From positions 20,421-84,420 of the forward strand of contig JAWWPY010000422.1 of the NCBI GenBank assembly GCA_033854735.1: DNA of 64,000 nucleotides, read 5' to 3'. This DNA is from JAWWPY01 sp033854735 (GTDB lineage Bacteria; Actinomycetota; Actinomycetes; Streptosporangiales; Streptosporangiaceae). The notes under the pieces are model-generated. The model was not told the origin of the DNA, did no database searches, and saw only the letters and a program-made list of their open reading frames with translations. The translations under genes and the position numbers were made by a program. Positions 23,710-32,081 of this stretch are shown piece by piece. How positions within the stretch are numbered: position 1 is the first letter of the stretch; each line of letters begins with the position of its first letter.

Positions 23710-24043
23710 GCGGCGCTAGCTCCCCGCCCCGTCAGGCGGCATCATCGCGACCTGCCTGTCCGCGCCATCGCGCAGGCTCCCATCCGGGCGGTCCGCCCGC
23801 AGGTAGCTGCCACTATCTCGCCCCCTCGGGCTCGTTGTCCATCCGCATCCTTCGGCCCAGCCTTCCTTGCCCCAGCCCTTCCCCGTCCCAGCCCTTCCCC
23901 GTCCGGGCTTCCCCAGAGCGGCTCCTGCCCGGCTGGGCCCGGGCAGGAGCCGCCCCGGCTTTCCCCTCGGCGCGGCCCTGGCCCGGCTGGCCCGGGGGAA
24001 GGGCCCTGCCGTGCCGGGTCGCGCCCGCAGGGCGGCGGTGTGC
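23710..24043. other. Gap between binding-protein gene and livH
   Basis: 334 GC-rich bases with no gene. It holds the strong hairpin and a run of short CCCTTCCCCGTCC-type direct repeats around 23873-23905. Confidence 0.5.
23919..23952 (-). terminator. Strong hairpin between binding-protein gene and livHMGF (attenuator candidate)
   Basis: Perfect 14-bp arms CGGCTCCTGCCCGG (23919-23932) and CCGGGCAGGAGCCG (23939-23952) with a 6-base loop. Located 92 bases after the binding-protein stop in the direction of transcription. No U-run. It probably acts as a partial terminator or 3'-end stabiliser. Confidence 0.65.
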
Positions 24044-25327
24044 TCAGCCGTTCAGGACCGAGCCCGGAATGACCGTGACCGGGTTCATCGACTTGTTCGC
24101 CGGGTCGTAGTTGTCGAAGGAGAACGCCCGCTCGGCGCTGTGGTACTGGTTGAAGGGGAGCGTCCCGCCCGCGCCGATGTACTGGATCTGCTGGCCAGCT
24201 TTCAGTGCCGCCAGCCCGGCCGCGTAGCTGTGCACTTGCACGGCACCGGAAGCCACGGCGGTCACCTTGGCGATGAACTTGTTGTAGGAGGCCGGGGCGG
24301 TGGACTTCGCTTCCACCATGGCCAGCGCGGTGATGTTGATCGCGTCATAGTCGGCGATCGCGTACGGGTGCTGGAGGTACTGGCTCGGGTCTTTCACCTT
24401 GCCGCCCTGCTTCAGCAGCCAGTTCGCGTACACCGTGTGGCTCGGGCTGGTGGGGGGGACATAGGGCGTGATCGCCTTGATGTACTTGGCGTAGCTGGCC
24501 TGGCCAATCCCGCCGAGCACCGCCTGTATCCAGTCGCTGTTGCTGGTCCGCTGGGTGCCCAGGATGACCGGCAGATGACCGGCCAGTTGCTGGTATTCGG
24601 ACAGGAAGGTCGCGGCCGACTGCGGGTCCATCTCCGAGATGATCGCGTCCGGCTTAGCGGCAATGATCTTGGCGATCTCGGTCCGGTAGGAACTCTGGCC
24701 AGGGGCCATGGTGACGTCGGCGACCAGCTTGTGCTGCAGTTTGGAAAATTCGGTCCGCATCGGCGGGACCGACGTCTGCGCGCCCAGGTCGCTGGTGAAC
24801 ACCGCAGCCGGCCGCTGGTAGTGATTCCCGGCCCAGTACCCGAGGGCGACGCCCTGGAGCGCGTCCGAGGGCGTGATGCGGTAGAAATACTGGTTTGTCT
24901 GCTTGTCGAAATGAGGGTCACCGATGGTGGCGAAGTTCGGGACCTGCGCCGCGGTGACGATCGGCGAAGTGGTCACCGCGTCGTCAGAGGCACCGATCAC
25001 CATCACCGGGCTGGCCGAGGCCATCATCTGGTTCGCCGCCGAGGTGGCGTCGGCCGGGTCACCCTTGGTGTCAAAAGCCTTGCACACGAACTTCTTGCCG
25101 AGGACCCCGCCCGCCGCGTTGACCTCGCCGACCCCGGCTAGGCACCCGGCCATGCCGATGCCGCCCTGGTCGGCATTGGCGCCGGTGAAGGGGTAGATCA
25201 CGCCGATATTCATCGCAGACCCGCCGGACCCGGAATTTCCGGATGACGAGCCGCAGCCGGTCGCAGTGAGCGCCGAGGCCGCGGCGATCGCGAGCACGGG
25301 CGTCAGCTTCTGGAGCAGTGCCTGCAT
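24044..25327 (-). CDS. ABC importer substrate-binding lipoprotein (LivK/periplasmic-binding type 1)
   Basis: 427 residues from the ATG at 25327, with GGGAG six bases upstream; ATG 25333 is a two-codon-longer alternative. A lipoprotein signal MQALLQKLTPVLAIAAASA ends in TATGC, whose cysteine (about residue 25) would be acylated and anchor the protein outside the membrane. After a Gly/Ser linker the type 1 periplasmic-binding fold begins with MNIGVIYPFTGANADQGG and continues with VMVIGASDDAVTTSPIV and AIISEMDPQSAATFLSEY. It captures the ligand for LivHMGF. The ligand cannot be read from sequence; the neighbouring ring-cleavage and decarboxylase-like genes suggest an aromatic or related acid. 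Confidence 0.9.
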   Translation of the reverse strand: MQALLQKLTPVLAIAAASALTATGCGSSSGNSGSGGSAMNIGVIYPFTGANADQGGIGMAGCLAGVGEVNAAGGVLGKKFVCKAFDTKGDPADATSAANQMMASASPVMVIGASDDAVTTSPIVTAAQVPNFATIGDPHFDKQTNQYFYRITPSDALQGVALGYWAGNHYQRPAAVFTSDLGAQTSVPPMRTEFSKLQHKLVADVTMAPGQSSYRTEIAKIIAAKPDAIISEMDPQSAATFLSEYQQLAGHLPVILGTQRTSNSDWIQAVLGGIGQASYAKYIKAITPYVPPTSPSHTVYANWLLKQGGKVKDPSQYLQHPYAIADYDAINITALAMVEAKSTAPASYNKFIAKVTAVASGAVQVHSYAAGLAALKAGQQIQYIGAGGTLPFNQYHSAERAFSFDNYDPANKSMNPVTVIPGSVLNG

Positions 25328-25479
25328 TGGCATCTCCCACTTCCTAGAACGCGCCGTCGGCCGCCGAGCGCCGACCAGCCCGTGCCTTCCTGGGTCTGGC
25401 GCACCCCTGGCCCGGGCAGACCACTGCGGCACCCGGAGGTGGCAGTGGTCGGCACCCCTATTAGAGGAGATGATCGTAA

Positions 25480-25487
25480 TGATTATA
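25480..25487. promoter_or_regulatory. TGATTATA site upstream of the binding-protein gene
   Basis: TGATTATA in an AT-rich promoter stretch (25460-25498), 153 bases upstream of the start at 25327. On the transcribed strand it reads GCTATAATCATTA, close to CCTATAATCAATA before gntR and ACTATAATCAAAA before the monooxygenase. Confidence 0.4.
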
Positions 25488-25605
25488 GCTTGTATGCGTC
25501 AAGGGTCACGCTCCCGGGAGAGTGGAGGTGGCCCAGGCGGCCGGCCGTGCGGATGCGAGGGACGGGCGAGCACCCTGGGGATGCCCGTCCGCAGCGCAGG
25601 GCTGG

Positions 25606-26043
25606 TTAAGACCGGATCACGATGGTGTTCGCCGCCCTGTCGTGCAGGCCACGCAGGTCACGGTCGGTGACCAGTGGCGGCAGCACGGCGAGCAGCAGCA
25701 TGGTGCGCACGAGCGCCCAGACCAGCCCGACGGGCTTGCCGTCCAGCCGGGCCACCCGGATACCCAGCAGGCGCTTGCCCACCGTGAACCCGGTGAGCGC
25801 GGTCAGAATGTAGACCTCGACCGCGAACACGGCCAGCGTCGCCCAGCCCCGGGAGTGGAAGATGGCCAGGCCGATCAGCGTGCTCAGGATCCAGTCGATG
25901 AACAGGGCCGCCAGGCGCCTGCCCATGCCAGCCACCGACCGGGCGCCATGCTCGGGGAGGCCGAACTGCGCGCCCGGGTAGCGCGAGTCCTCGGCGAGCG
26001 GGCGTGAGCCAGGCAGCCACGCCGCCCATCGTCGCTCAGTCAC
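25606..26043 (-). CDS. RDD family membrane protein
   Basis: 145 residues from the GTG at 26043; upstream open frame is rejected as non-homologous. The RDD pattern is visible: GMGRRLAALFIDWILSTLIG with the Arg and Asp residues, two or three transmembrane segments, GFTVGKRLLGIRVARLDGKP and DRDLRGLHDRAANTIVI at the end. Function is unknown (small transporters or membrane-homeostasis proteins in some cases). An RDD gene divergent from or next to glnA1 is a common actinobacterial arrangement, as here. Confidence 0.85.
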   Translation of the reverse strand: MTERRWAAWLPGSRPLAEDSRYPGAQFGLPEHGARSVAGMGRRLAALFIDWILSTLIGLAIFHSRGWATLAVFAVEVYILTALTGFTVGKRLLGIRVARLDGKPVGLVWALVRTMLLLAVLPPLVTDRDLRGLHDRAANTIVIRS

Positions 26044-26163
26044 GGGTCTACGGTAACCGTTGCGGGCCGGCCGCAGAACCAGGCCTGGGAGCGCGGCGCG
26101 GCACGGCCAGGCGGCCGCCCGAAAGCAGCCCTGGCCAGGCCGGGCGTGCCAGCTGAGGCACGC

Positions 26164-26179
26164 GTAACACGTGTGAAAC
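26164..26179 (+). promoter_or_regulatory. GlnR-type box upstream of glnA1
   Basis: GTAAC (26164-26168), six bases, GAAAC (26175-26179): an exact match to the GTnAC-N6-GAAAC half-site pair recognised by GlnR in actinomycetes. It is followed after six bases by a weaker GACAC. The box is 148 bases upstream of the glnA1 start. Confidence 0.6.
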
Positions 26180-26326
26180 ACTAGGGACACGGCTCGTTAA
26201 TTGCTGCCAGCTAACGTCAAGGCGCGTCCTGCCGCGAGCACGACCCCCATGCGGCCAGCCCAGCGTGGCGGTGCAGCGCCAGGGCAAAGTGGCAACCCCA
26301 GTGCCAGCACCGTTCAGGGAGGGTTG

Positions 26327-27751
26327 ATGTTCAAGAGTGGTGACGAGGTTCTAAAGTTCATCACCGATAATAAGGTCCAGTTTGTCGATGTCAGGTTCTG
26401 TGACCTGCTGGGGACCGTGCAGCACTTCACGATCCCGACAGAGACGTTCGACGACAAGGTCTTCACCGAAGGCCGCATGTTCGACGGTTCCTCGATTCGC
26501 GGGTTCCAGCAGATCCACGAGTCGGACATGCTCCTGATGCCGGACCCGACCACGGCGCTGATCGATCCGTTCCGCCAGCACTCCACCCTGAACATGACGT
26601 TCTTCGTGCATGACCCGCTGACGGGTGAGCCGTACAGCCGTGACCCGCGCAACGTGGCCCGCAAGGCGGAGGATTTCCTCCGCGGCACTGGGATCGCTGA
26701 CACCGCGTTCTTCGGGCCCGAGGCGGAGTTCTACATCTTCGACTCGGTGCGCTACGAGACCGGCCCCAACGCTGGCTACTACTACATTGACTCGGTCGAA
26801 GGGGCCTGGAACACCGGGCGCGAGGAAGTAGGCGGGAACCTCGGCTCCAAGCCCCCCTACAAGGGCGGGTACTTCCCGGTCCCGCCTGCGGACCACTACA
26901 CCGACCTGCGCTCGGCGATGGTCCGCGCGCTGATCGACGTGGGCCTCACGGTGGAGATGCAGCACCACGAGGTCGGCACCGCGGGGCAGGCCGAGATCGA
27001 CATCCTGTTCGGGCCGCTGCTCCAGCAGGCCGACAACCTGATGCTCTACAAGTATGTGGTGAAGAGCGTGGCCCGGGCAGCGGGCAAGACCGTCACGTTC
27101 ATGCCCAAGCCGCTGTTCGGTGACAACGGCTCTGGCATGCACTGCCACCAGAGCCTGTGGAAGGACGGCTCGCCGCTGTTCTACGACGAGGTCGGCTACG
27201 CGGGGCTCTCCGACATGGGCCGCTACTACGTCGGCGGCCTGCTGAAGCACGCGCCTTCGCTGCTCGCCTTCACCAACCCCACGGTGAACTCCTACCACCG
27301 CCTGGTGCCCGGTTACGAAGCGCCGGTCAACCTGGTGTACTCACAGCGGAACCGGTCCGCGTGCGTGCGCATCCCGATCACCGGCTCGAACCCGAAGGCG
27401 AAGCGCCTGGAGTTCCGGGTGCCCGACCCGTCGGCCAACCCCTACCTGGCGTTCTCCGCCATGCTGATGGCCGGCATCGACGGCATCAAGAACAAGATCG
27501 AGCCGCACGAGCCCGTGGACAAGGACCTGTACGAGCTGCCGCCGGACGAGGCGCTCGCCATCCCGCAGGTTCCCGGATCGCTGGAGACGGTGCTCAACAC
27601 CCTCGAGGCGGATCACGACTACCTGCTTGAGGGCGGCGTGTTCACCCCGGACCTGATCGAGACCTGGCTGGACTACAAGAGGACCAACGAACTCGACCCG
27701 ATCCGGCTCCGCCCCTCGCCGCACGAGTTCGAGATGTACTACGACTGCTAG
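26327..27751 (+). CDS. glnA: Glutamine synthetase type I
   Basis: 474 residues from the ATG at 26327, preceded by AGGGAGGG. It makes glutamine from glutamate, ammonia and ATP as a dodecamer and is the main nitrogen-assimilation enzyme. Motifs: VQFVDVRFCDLLGTVQHFT, the DGSSIRGF loop, metal ligands in FFGPEAEFYIFD, MPKPLFGDNGSGMHCHQS, and NRSACVRIPITGSNPKAKR at the active site. The adenylylation loop KDLYELPPDEA has the target tyrosine near residue 402, so it is a plausible substrate of GlnE encoded at 37413-40574. The upstream GlnR box suggests nitrogen control. Confidence 0.97.
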   Translation: MFKSGDEVLKFITDNKVQFVDVRFCDLLGTVQHFTIPTETFDDKVFTEGRMFDGSSIRGFQQIHESDMLLMPDPTTALIDPFRQHSTLNMTFFVHDPLTGEPYSRDPRNVARKAEDFLRGTGIADTAFFGPEAEFYIFDSVRYETGPNAGYYYIDSVEGAWNTGREEVGGNLGSKPPYKGGYFPVPPADHYTDLRSAMVRALIDVGLTVEMQHHEVGTAGQAEIDILFGPLLQQADNLMLYKYVVKSVARAAGKTVTFMPKPLFGDNGSGMHCHQSLWKDGSPLFYDEVGYAGLSDMGRYYVGGLLKHAPSLLAFTNPTVNSYHRLVPGYEAPVNLVYSQRNRSACVRIPITGSNPKAKRLEFRVPDPSANPYLAFSAMLMAGIDGIKNKIEPHEPVDKDLYELPPDEALAIPQVPGSLETVLNTLEADHDYLLEGGVFTPDLIETWLDYKRTNELDPIRLRPSPHEFEMYYDC

Positions 27752-27760
27752 CAGGCAGTG

Positions 27761-27794
27761 GCCCCTGGCCGGTGAGCCCATCGCCGGCCGGGGC
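27761..27794 (+). terminator. Hairpin after glnA1
   Basis: Arms GCCCCTGGCCGG (27761-27772) and CCGGCCGGGGC (27784-27794), paired with one bulged base around an 11-base loop, 10 bases after the glnA stop. Confidence 0.6.
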
Positions 27795-27919
27795 ACCCGA
27801 AGGTAGTCACGTTCCAGGCGCGAGGCCATCGCTGCCGCCCAGGCCACCGGGCGGTGCCGGTGGCCTTTCGCGTCATGCCATGCTGTCAGGGACAGATCCG
27901 CGACGCAGCCGGGGCGGGG

Positions 27920-28627
27920 ATGAACCGCGACGACCAAGTGACCATCGCCAGCCTGAACGCGCACGGCGGGGTAGACCGCCATGGTGAGCCGTTCGACGTC
28001 GAGGCGGCGTGTCATTACCTCAAGGCCGACGTCATCGCGATCCAGGAAGCATGGCGCCCGGACGGCCAGCCAGACCCGCTGGCCGCCGCGGCACGCGCCC
28101 TGGGCGCCGAGGTGAAGCACAACAGCCTGGTGGCCGACACCGACCTCGCCACCCTCCGGGTTGGTCCCGGCACCGAGCCTGGTTCCTGGGGCCTCGCGAT
28201 ACTGACGGTGCTGCCGGTGACCGGCTACTACGTGGTGGACCTGGGGCGGGCCCCGTGGGACGTAGCCCACCGCGGCGCCCAGATCCTCACGGTCACCACG
28301 CCGGGCGGGCAGTCGCTGCGCGTAGCCAACACCCACCTGACCCACCGGTACATCAGCCTCGTCCAGCTCCGGCGGCTCGTCAGGCACCTGGCGGGCGGCA
28401 CGGACCCGACCGTGATCGTCGGTGACCTGAACATGCCCCGCGCGGCCACCTGGGCCGCGGGCGGCTACTCCGGCCCGGTGCGGGGCAGGACCTACCCGGC
28501 TCACCGGCCGCTTGTGCAGCTTGACCACCTGCTCGCCGGCCCAGGCATCACCGACCTTGATGGCGAAGTGCTCGACCCGGTCGGCTCGGACCACCTACCG
28601 ATCCGGGCGCAGTTCAGGGTCGGCTGA
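27920..28627 (+). CDS. Endonuclease/exonuclease/phosphatase (EEP) superfamily protein
   Basis: 235 residues from the ATG at 27920 with GGGGCGGGG just upstream. EEP-fold marks: VTIASLNAHGG at the start (Asn metal/substrate contact), VIAIQEAW (catalytic Glu), VANTHLTHRY, VIVGDLNMPR (Asp-x-Asn) and the terminal GSDHLPIRAQF (Asp-His). These are the catalytic residues of DNase I-like metallohydrolases, whose substrates range from nucleic acids to phospholipids and phosphoinositides. No signal peptide is seen, so it is probably cytoplasmic. Substrate unknown. Its end overlaps the convergent sulfotransferase gene by 33 bases. Confidence 0.87.
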   Translation: MNRDDQVTIASLNAHGGVDRHGEPFDVEAACHYLKADVIAIQEAWRPDGQPDPLAAAARALGAEVKHNSLVADTDLATLRVGPGTEPGSWGLAILTVLPVTGYYVVDLGRAPWDVAHRGAQILTVTTPGGQSLRVANTHLTHRYISLVQLRRLVRHLAGGTDPTVIVGDLNMPRAATWAAGGYSGPVRGRTYPAHRPLVQLDHLLAGPGITDLDGEVLDPVGSDHLPIRAQFRVG

Positions 28628-29575
28628 CCGGGCCTCCGTGCGCGTCCCGTGGCTCACGATCACCGAGGATCCGCGGCCGCATATGACGGGGACCCGCCAT
28701 GATAACGGCGTCAGCCGGGGTTCGCCGGGCAGGCGGTAGTCCCAGGTGGCGCACATCTTGGCCAGGGCCGGGGAAATCTCGATGCTCTCCGGCGGCGGCG
28801 CGGCCGGCTGGATGCGGCCAGATCGGATGTTCTCTGAATTGTCGCCGAGCCCGAACGCGAACCGGGCGTGCGCGAACTGGCCGTAGTCAAGTATGGCCGG
28901 CTCGAACTCCACGTTCAGGAAGCTGCACAGCCCGCGCATCACCGATTCCGGGTCGGCGGTCATGTCCTCATAGCGGACGGTATGACCCGGCAGTGCGCGG
29001 CGGGCCTCCTCGACCTCGGTCATGTACCGAAGCGCATAGTCGGTGACCGAATCGAGGCTGTCAGAGCGGTCGGGGTGCCAGGCAGGATCCCACGAGGCGT
29101 GCAGGGAGGCAACCGCGGCGGCCGGGTGGCGCAGCAGGAAGATCAACCGGGCGTCCGGCCAGCAGTCGGCGATCCGCCGCCAGAGCAGAACGTTGCTGGG
29201 CGTCTTGACCACGATGACCGGCTTGCCGCTGCGCGCCAGCGCATCGGCCAGCACCCGGTCCCACAGCATGTGGTCCAGTTCTTCCTTGGTCAGGTAGAGC
29301 GCTCTCAGGGACGTCTGGATCCACCGCGTCTCCGCCCGGGCCTCCAGGTGCATCAGCGGCAGCTCGGGAGGCGCGTACAGCTGCGAGTGGCTGCCCAGGA
29401 TGACCCGCAGGAGGGTGGACCCGGACCGGGCGCCGGACAGGATGAACACCGGTGCCGTCAGCATCCGCTGGCTGCTGGGCAGCGGCAGTGTCCACGATCG
29501 GTGACCCGGCGGACGCGTCAGGTGATACCCGGTAGTGCGCGCGAGCAGCACGTTTACCGGTTGCCTCCATCTCAT
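28595..29575 (-). CDS. Sulfotransferase family protein
   Basis: 326 residues from ATG 29575 (MRWRQPVNVLLART); the frame is open further upstream but with no homologous sequence. PAPS-dependent sulfotransferases move a sulfonate group to hydroxyl acceptors. The 5'-phosphosulfate loop is APVFILSGARSGSTLLRVIL and the 3'-phosphate-binding segment is IFLLRHPAAAVASLHAS. VVKTPSNVLLWRRIADCWPDA lies between them and RYEDMTADPESVMRGLCSFL follows, all typical of the Sulfotransfer_3 type. The acceptor is unknown. The gene stands alone between a convergent hydrolase and a divergent ABC exporter. Confidence 0.85.
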   Translation of the reverse strand: MRWRQPVNVLLARTTGYHLTRPPGHRSWTLPLPSSQRMLTAPVFILSGARSGSTLLRVILGSHSQLYAPPELPLMHLEARAETRWIQTSLRALYLTKEELDHMLWDRVLADALARSGKPVIVVKTPSNVLLWRRIADCWPDARLIFLLRHPAAAVASLHASWDPAWHPDRSDSLDSVTDYALRYMTEVEEARRALPGHTVRYEDMTADPESVMRGLCSFLNVEFEPAILDYGQFAHARFAFGLGDNSENIRSGRIQPAAPPPESIEISPALAKMCATWDYRLPGEPRLTPLSWRVPVICGRGSSVIVSHGTRTEARSADPELRPDR

Positions 29576-29777
29576 AGGGCAGGACTTTACTTCCCTGAGC
29601 GAACTTTCGCAGGAGCGACGCGGCACTTCCCAGCCAATCCTGAGGCTGTGATCAGGAAGGCCGCAGGCGGCGCGCTCGCTGCGCACCGTTACCGGCCGGT
29701 ACCTATCGAGATCTCCTGTTAATGGCGAAGTCGCCGCGCTAGGGACCGGCCGTCCATAATGGGTCCAAGGTCTCGGG

Positions 29778-30785
29778 ATGCGCACAACGGGGGTGTCGGC
29801 CATCACCACGCCAGAGGGAGCCGGGCCGGGCGAACCGCCACTGGCGGTGCGCGTGCGCGGCCTGACCAAGTCCTACTCGGGCATACGAGCGGTGCGTGGT
29901 ATCGACCTGGCGATCCACCAGGGTGAGATCTTCGCCCTGCTGGGCCCGAACGGGGCAGGCAAGACCACCATCGTCGAGATCCTCGAGGGCTACCGGGCCA
30001 GGGACGGCGGCGAGGTCAGCGTCCTGGGCCAGGATCCTGGCCACCATCGCGCCCGGCTGAAGAGCCGTATCGGCATCGTCTTGCAGTCCACCGGGGTGGA
30101 CCGCTACCTCACCGTGGCCGAGACGGTCACCATGTTCGCCGGCTACTACCCGCACCCCCGGCCGGTGGACGAGGTGATCCACCTGGTCGGCCTCGACGCC
30201 AAGCGCAACGAACGGGTGCTCAAGCTTTCCGGCGGCCAGCAGCGCCGCCTCGACGTCGCGATCGCCCTGGCGGGCGATCCAGAACTGCTCTTCCTCGATG
30301 AGCCGACCACCGGGTTCGACCCTTCGGCCCGGCGTGGGGCCTGGGATGTCGTCAAGGACCTTGCCGCGCTCGGTAAGACGGTGCTGCTCACCACGCATTA
30401 CATGGAGGAGGCGCAGTACCTGGCCGACCGGGTGGCGGTCATCGCGGCCGGCCTGATCGTCGCTCAGGGACCGCCCGCCAGCCTCGGTGCACGGGACCTG
30501 GCCCGGGCCAGAATCCGCTTCCGGCTGCCCCCGGGGGCTGTCCCTCCCGATGGCCTGGGTGGCCCGGCCGGCCCCGGCGGCTTCACCGAACTTGCGCCCG
30601 ACGACGTCACGCTGGCCCTGCACCAGCTGACCGGCTGGGCCATCGACCAGCGCATCAGCCTGGAGGGGATCGAGGTGACCCGGCCGTCACTGGAGGACGT
30701 CTACCTCGCCCTCACCGGTACCCCGCCCGAGCCTGGCCATGGCCAGCCAGTCCCACAGGCGGCTCATGAAGGAGGCAGCGCATGA
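29778..30785 (+). CDS. ABC-2 type exporter, ATP-binding protein
   Basis: 335 residues. The ATPase core has Walker A GPNGAGKTTIVEILEG, signature LKLSGGQQRRLDVAIAL, Walker B LLFLDEPTTGFDP and H-loop LLTTHYMEEAQYLADR, followed by the C-terminal extension typical of DrrA/CcmA-like drug or lipid exporters (ISLEGIEVTRPSLEDVYLALTG). It overlaps the permease gene by four bases (ATGA). Together they form a two-gene exporter. No specific substrate can be assigned and there is no adjacent regulator. Confidence 0.93.
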   Translation: MRTTGVSAITTPEGAGPGEPPLAVRVRGLTKSYSGIRAVRGIDLAIHQGEIFALLGPNGAGKTTIVEILEGYRARDGGEVSVLGQDPGHHRARLKSRIGIVLQSTGVDRYLTVAETVTMFAGYYPHPRPVDEVIHLVGLDAKRNERVLKLSGGQQRRLDVAIALAGDPELLFLDEPTTGFDPSARRGAWDVVKDLAALGKTVLLTTHYMEEAQYLADRVAVIAAGLIVAQGPPASLGARDLARARIRFRLPPGAVPPDGLGGPAGPGGFTELAPDDVTLALHQLTGWAIDQRISLEGIEVTRPSLEDVYLALTGTPPEPGHGQPVPQAAHEGGSA

Positions 30786-31552
30786 ACGCGGCCGCCATGA
30801 CGCTGTCGCAAATGCGTTATGTCAATAAGGCTTTCTGGCGGAACCCGGCCTCGGCATTCTTCACGTTCGCCTTCCCGCTCATGTTCCTGGTGATCTTCAC
30901 CTCCTTGCTCGGCCACAACACGGTGCACATCGGCACCAGGTCGGTGAACCTATCGACGTACTACGTGGCCGCGATGGCGGCGTTCGCGGTGATCAGCGCC
31001 TGCTACACGAACATCGCGACGGCGGTGACCTTCCAGCGGGACGCCGGGGTCTTGAAGCGCCTCAACGGCACGCCGCTGCCCAGCTGGTCCTACCTAGGCG
31101 CCAGGATCCTGCATGCGCTGCTGATCTCGGTTCTGCTGGTCGCGATCACTGCCGCCTTCGGCCGCGCGTTCTACAGCGCGGACATCCCGACCGGCGCGAC
31201 ACTGCTCCGGTTCCTGGTCATGCTCGTGGTCGGGGCGGCCGCTTTCTGTGCCCTCGGCTTCGCGATCACCGCCGTCATCCCGAACGCCGACGCGTCACCG
31301 GCGATCGTCAACGCGACCATCCTGCCGCTGCTGTTCCTGTCCGGGATCTTCATCCCGTTCGGGAACAACGCGCCGGGCTGGATCCAGTGGGTCGCACGGA
31401 TCTTCCCGGTCAGGCATTTCGCGAACGGGATGCAGGCCGGGTTCCTGGGGACCAGCTTCAACTGGACTGACGTCCTCGTGGTCGCCGCCTGGGGAGTCGC
31501 GGGGCTGCTCTTCGCGGTGCGCTACTTCAGCTGGGAACCGCGCACCGGGTGA
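30782..31552 (+). CDS. ABC-2 type exporter, permease
   Basis: 256 residues with six predicted transmembrane segments and an ABC2_membrane layout: RYVNKAFWRNPASAFFTFAFP before TM1, TFQRDAGVLKRLNGTPLP in the conserved cytoplasmic stretch, and ILPLLFLSGIFIPFGNNAPGW before the last segment. GGAGG lies at good spacing before the ATG, which overlaps the ATPase stop. It forms the membrane part of the exporter with the upstream gene. Confidence 0.92.
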   Translation: MNAAAMTLSQMRYVNKAFWRNPASAFFTFAFPLMFLVIFTSLLGHNTVHIGTRSVNLSTYYVAAMAAFAVISACYTNIATAVTFQRDAGVLKRLNGTPLPSWSYLGARILHALLISVLLVAITAAFGRAFYSADIPTGATLLRFLVMLVVGAAAFCALGFAITAVIPNADASPAIVNATILPLLFLSGIFIPFGNNAPGWIQWVARIFPVRHFANGMQAGFLGTSFNWTDVLVVAAWGVAGLLFAVRYFSWEPRTG

Positions 31553-31559
31553 CGCACGC

Positions 31560-31795
31560 GGCGCGGCGAGGTCATCGAGGCGGACATGCACAACCCCCAG
31601 GCAGTCCTGAGTCATGAGCGGCTGCGCACGCTGCTCGACCCGGATCAGCCGGTAGCGGTGCTGTTCATTTCGGTACTGCATTTCACGTCGGACGCTTCGC
31701 GCATCGTCGCGCGCTTCCGCCAGTTCATGGCTCCCGGCAGCTACCTCGCGCAGCACCCAGGGAACACCTGGGCTGAACTAACGCGACTAGCTGAT
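31560..31795 (+). pseudogene. Fragment of a DUF574-type SAM-dependent methyltransferase
   Basis: The frame reads EVIEADMHNPQAVLSHERLR, then DPDQPVAVLFISVLHF, then APGSYLAQHPGN. This is the middle of the DUF574 (PF04672) methyltransferase family, which is normally about 260-280 residues with an N-terminal SAM-binding half. That half is absent: the sequence upstream is the end of the ABC permease. After SYLAQH the family match stops and the frame runs into unrelated sequence. I judge it a decayed remnant. In actinobacteria DUF574 genes often sit near DUF397 genes, as here. Confidence 0.65.
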
Positions 31796-31838
31796 GCCCC
31801 GGGTCATGAGATGGCCGAGCGGCGCCCGGCACGAGGTC

Positions 31839-32081
31839 TCACGATTCGGCCGCTTCACCGCTGGCCAGGTCGAACTCGCCATCCTGGACGCCGGCGGTGA
31901 AGGCGCGCCACTCGTCCGGGGTAAAGATCAGCGCGGGCCCGTCAGGGTTCTTGCCGTCGCGCAGCGCGATGACCTGGTCGCTGCCTTCCTTGGAGCCCGG
32001 CACGACCGCGACCTCAACGCACGTTCCGTCGTCCCCGCCGTTGTAGGTGGACTTGCGCCAGATGGCACGGGTCAGGTCCAT
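31839..32081 (-). CDS. DUF397 domain protein
   Basis: 80 residues. WRKSTYNGGDDGTCVEVAVV, then VIALRDGKNPDGPALIFTP, then EWRAFTAGVQDGEFDL, are the full DUF397 pattern. This family of small actinobacterial proteins usually pairs with a WhiJ-like helix-turn-helix protein and influences development or antibiotic production. No such regulator gene is found upstream here, so this copy is an orphan. A second, truncated copy with the same 139-base core lies at 33247-33397. Confidence 0.9.
   Translation of the reverse strand: MDLTRAIWRKSTYNGGDDGTCVEVAVVPGSKEGSDQVIALRDGKNPDGPALIFTPDEWRAFTAGVQDGEFDLASGEAAES

Noticed and set aside
23867..25141. 424-codon open frame on the plus strand
   Set aside because: Antisense to the ABC binding-protein gene, which has a clear lipoprotein signal and fold.
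31586..31900. Intact 104-residue protein
   Set aside because: Only the middle part is homologous (DUF574 methyltransferase); the N-terminal SAM domain is missing and the end reads into unrelated sequence, so I call it a remnant.
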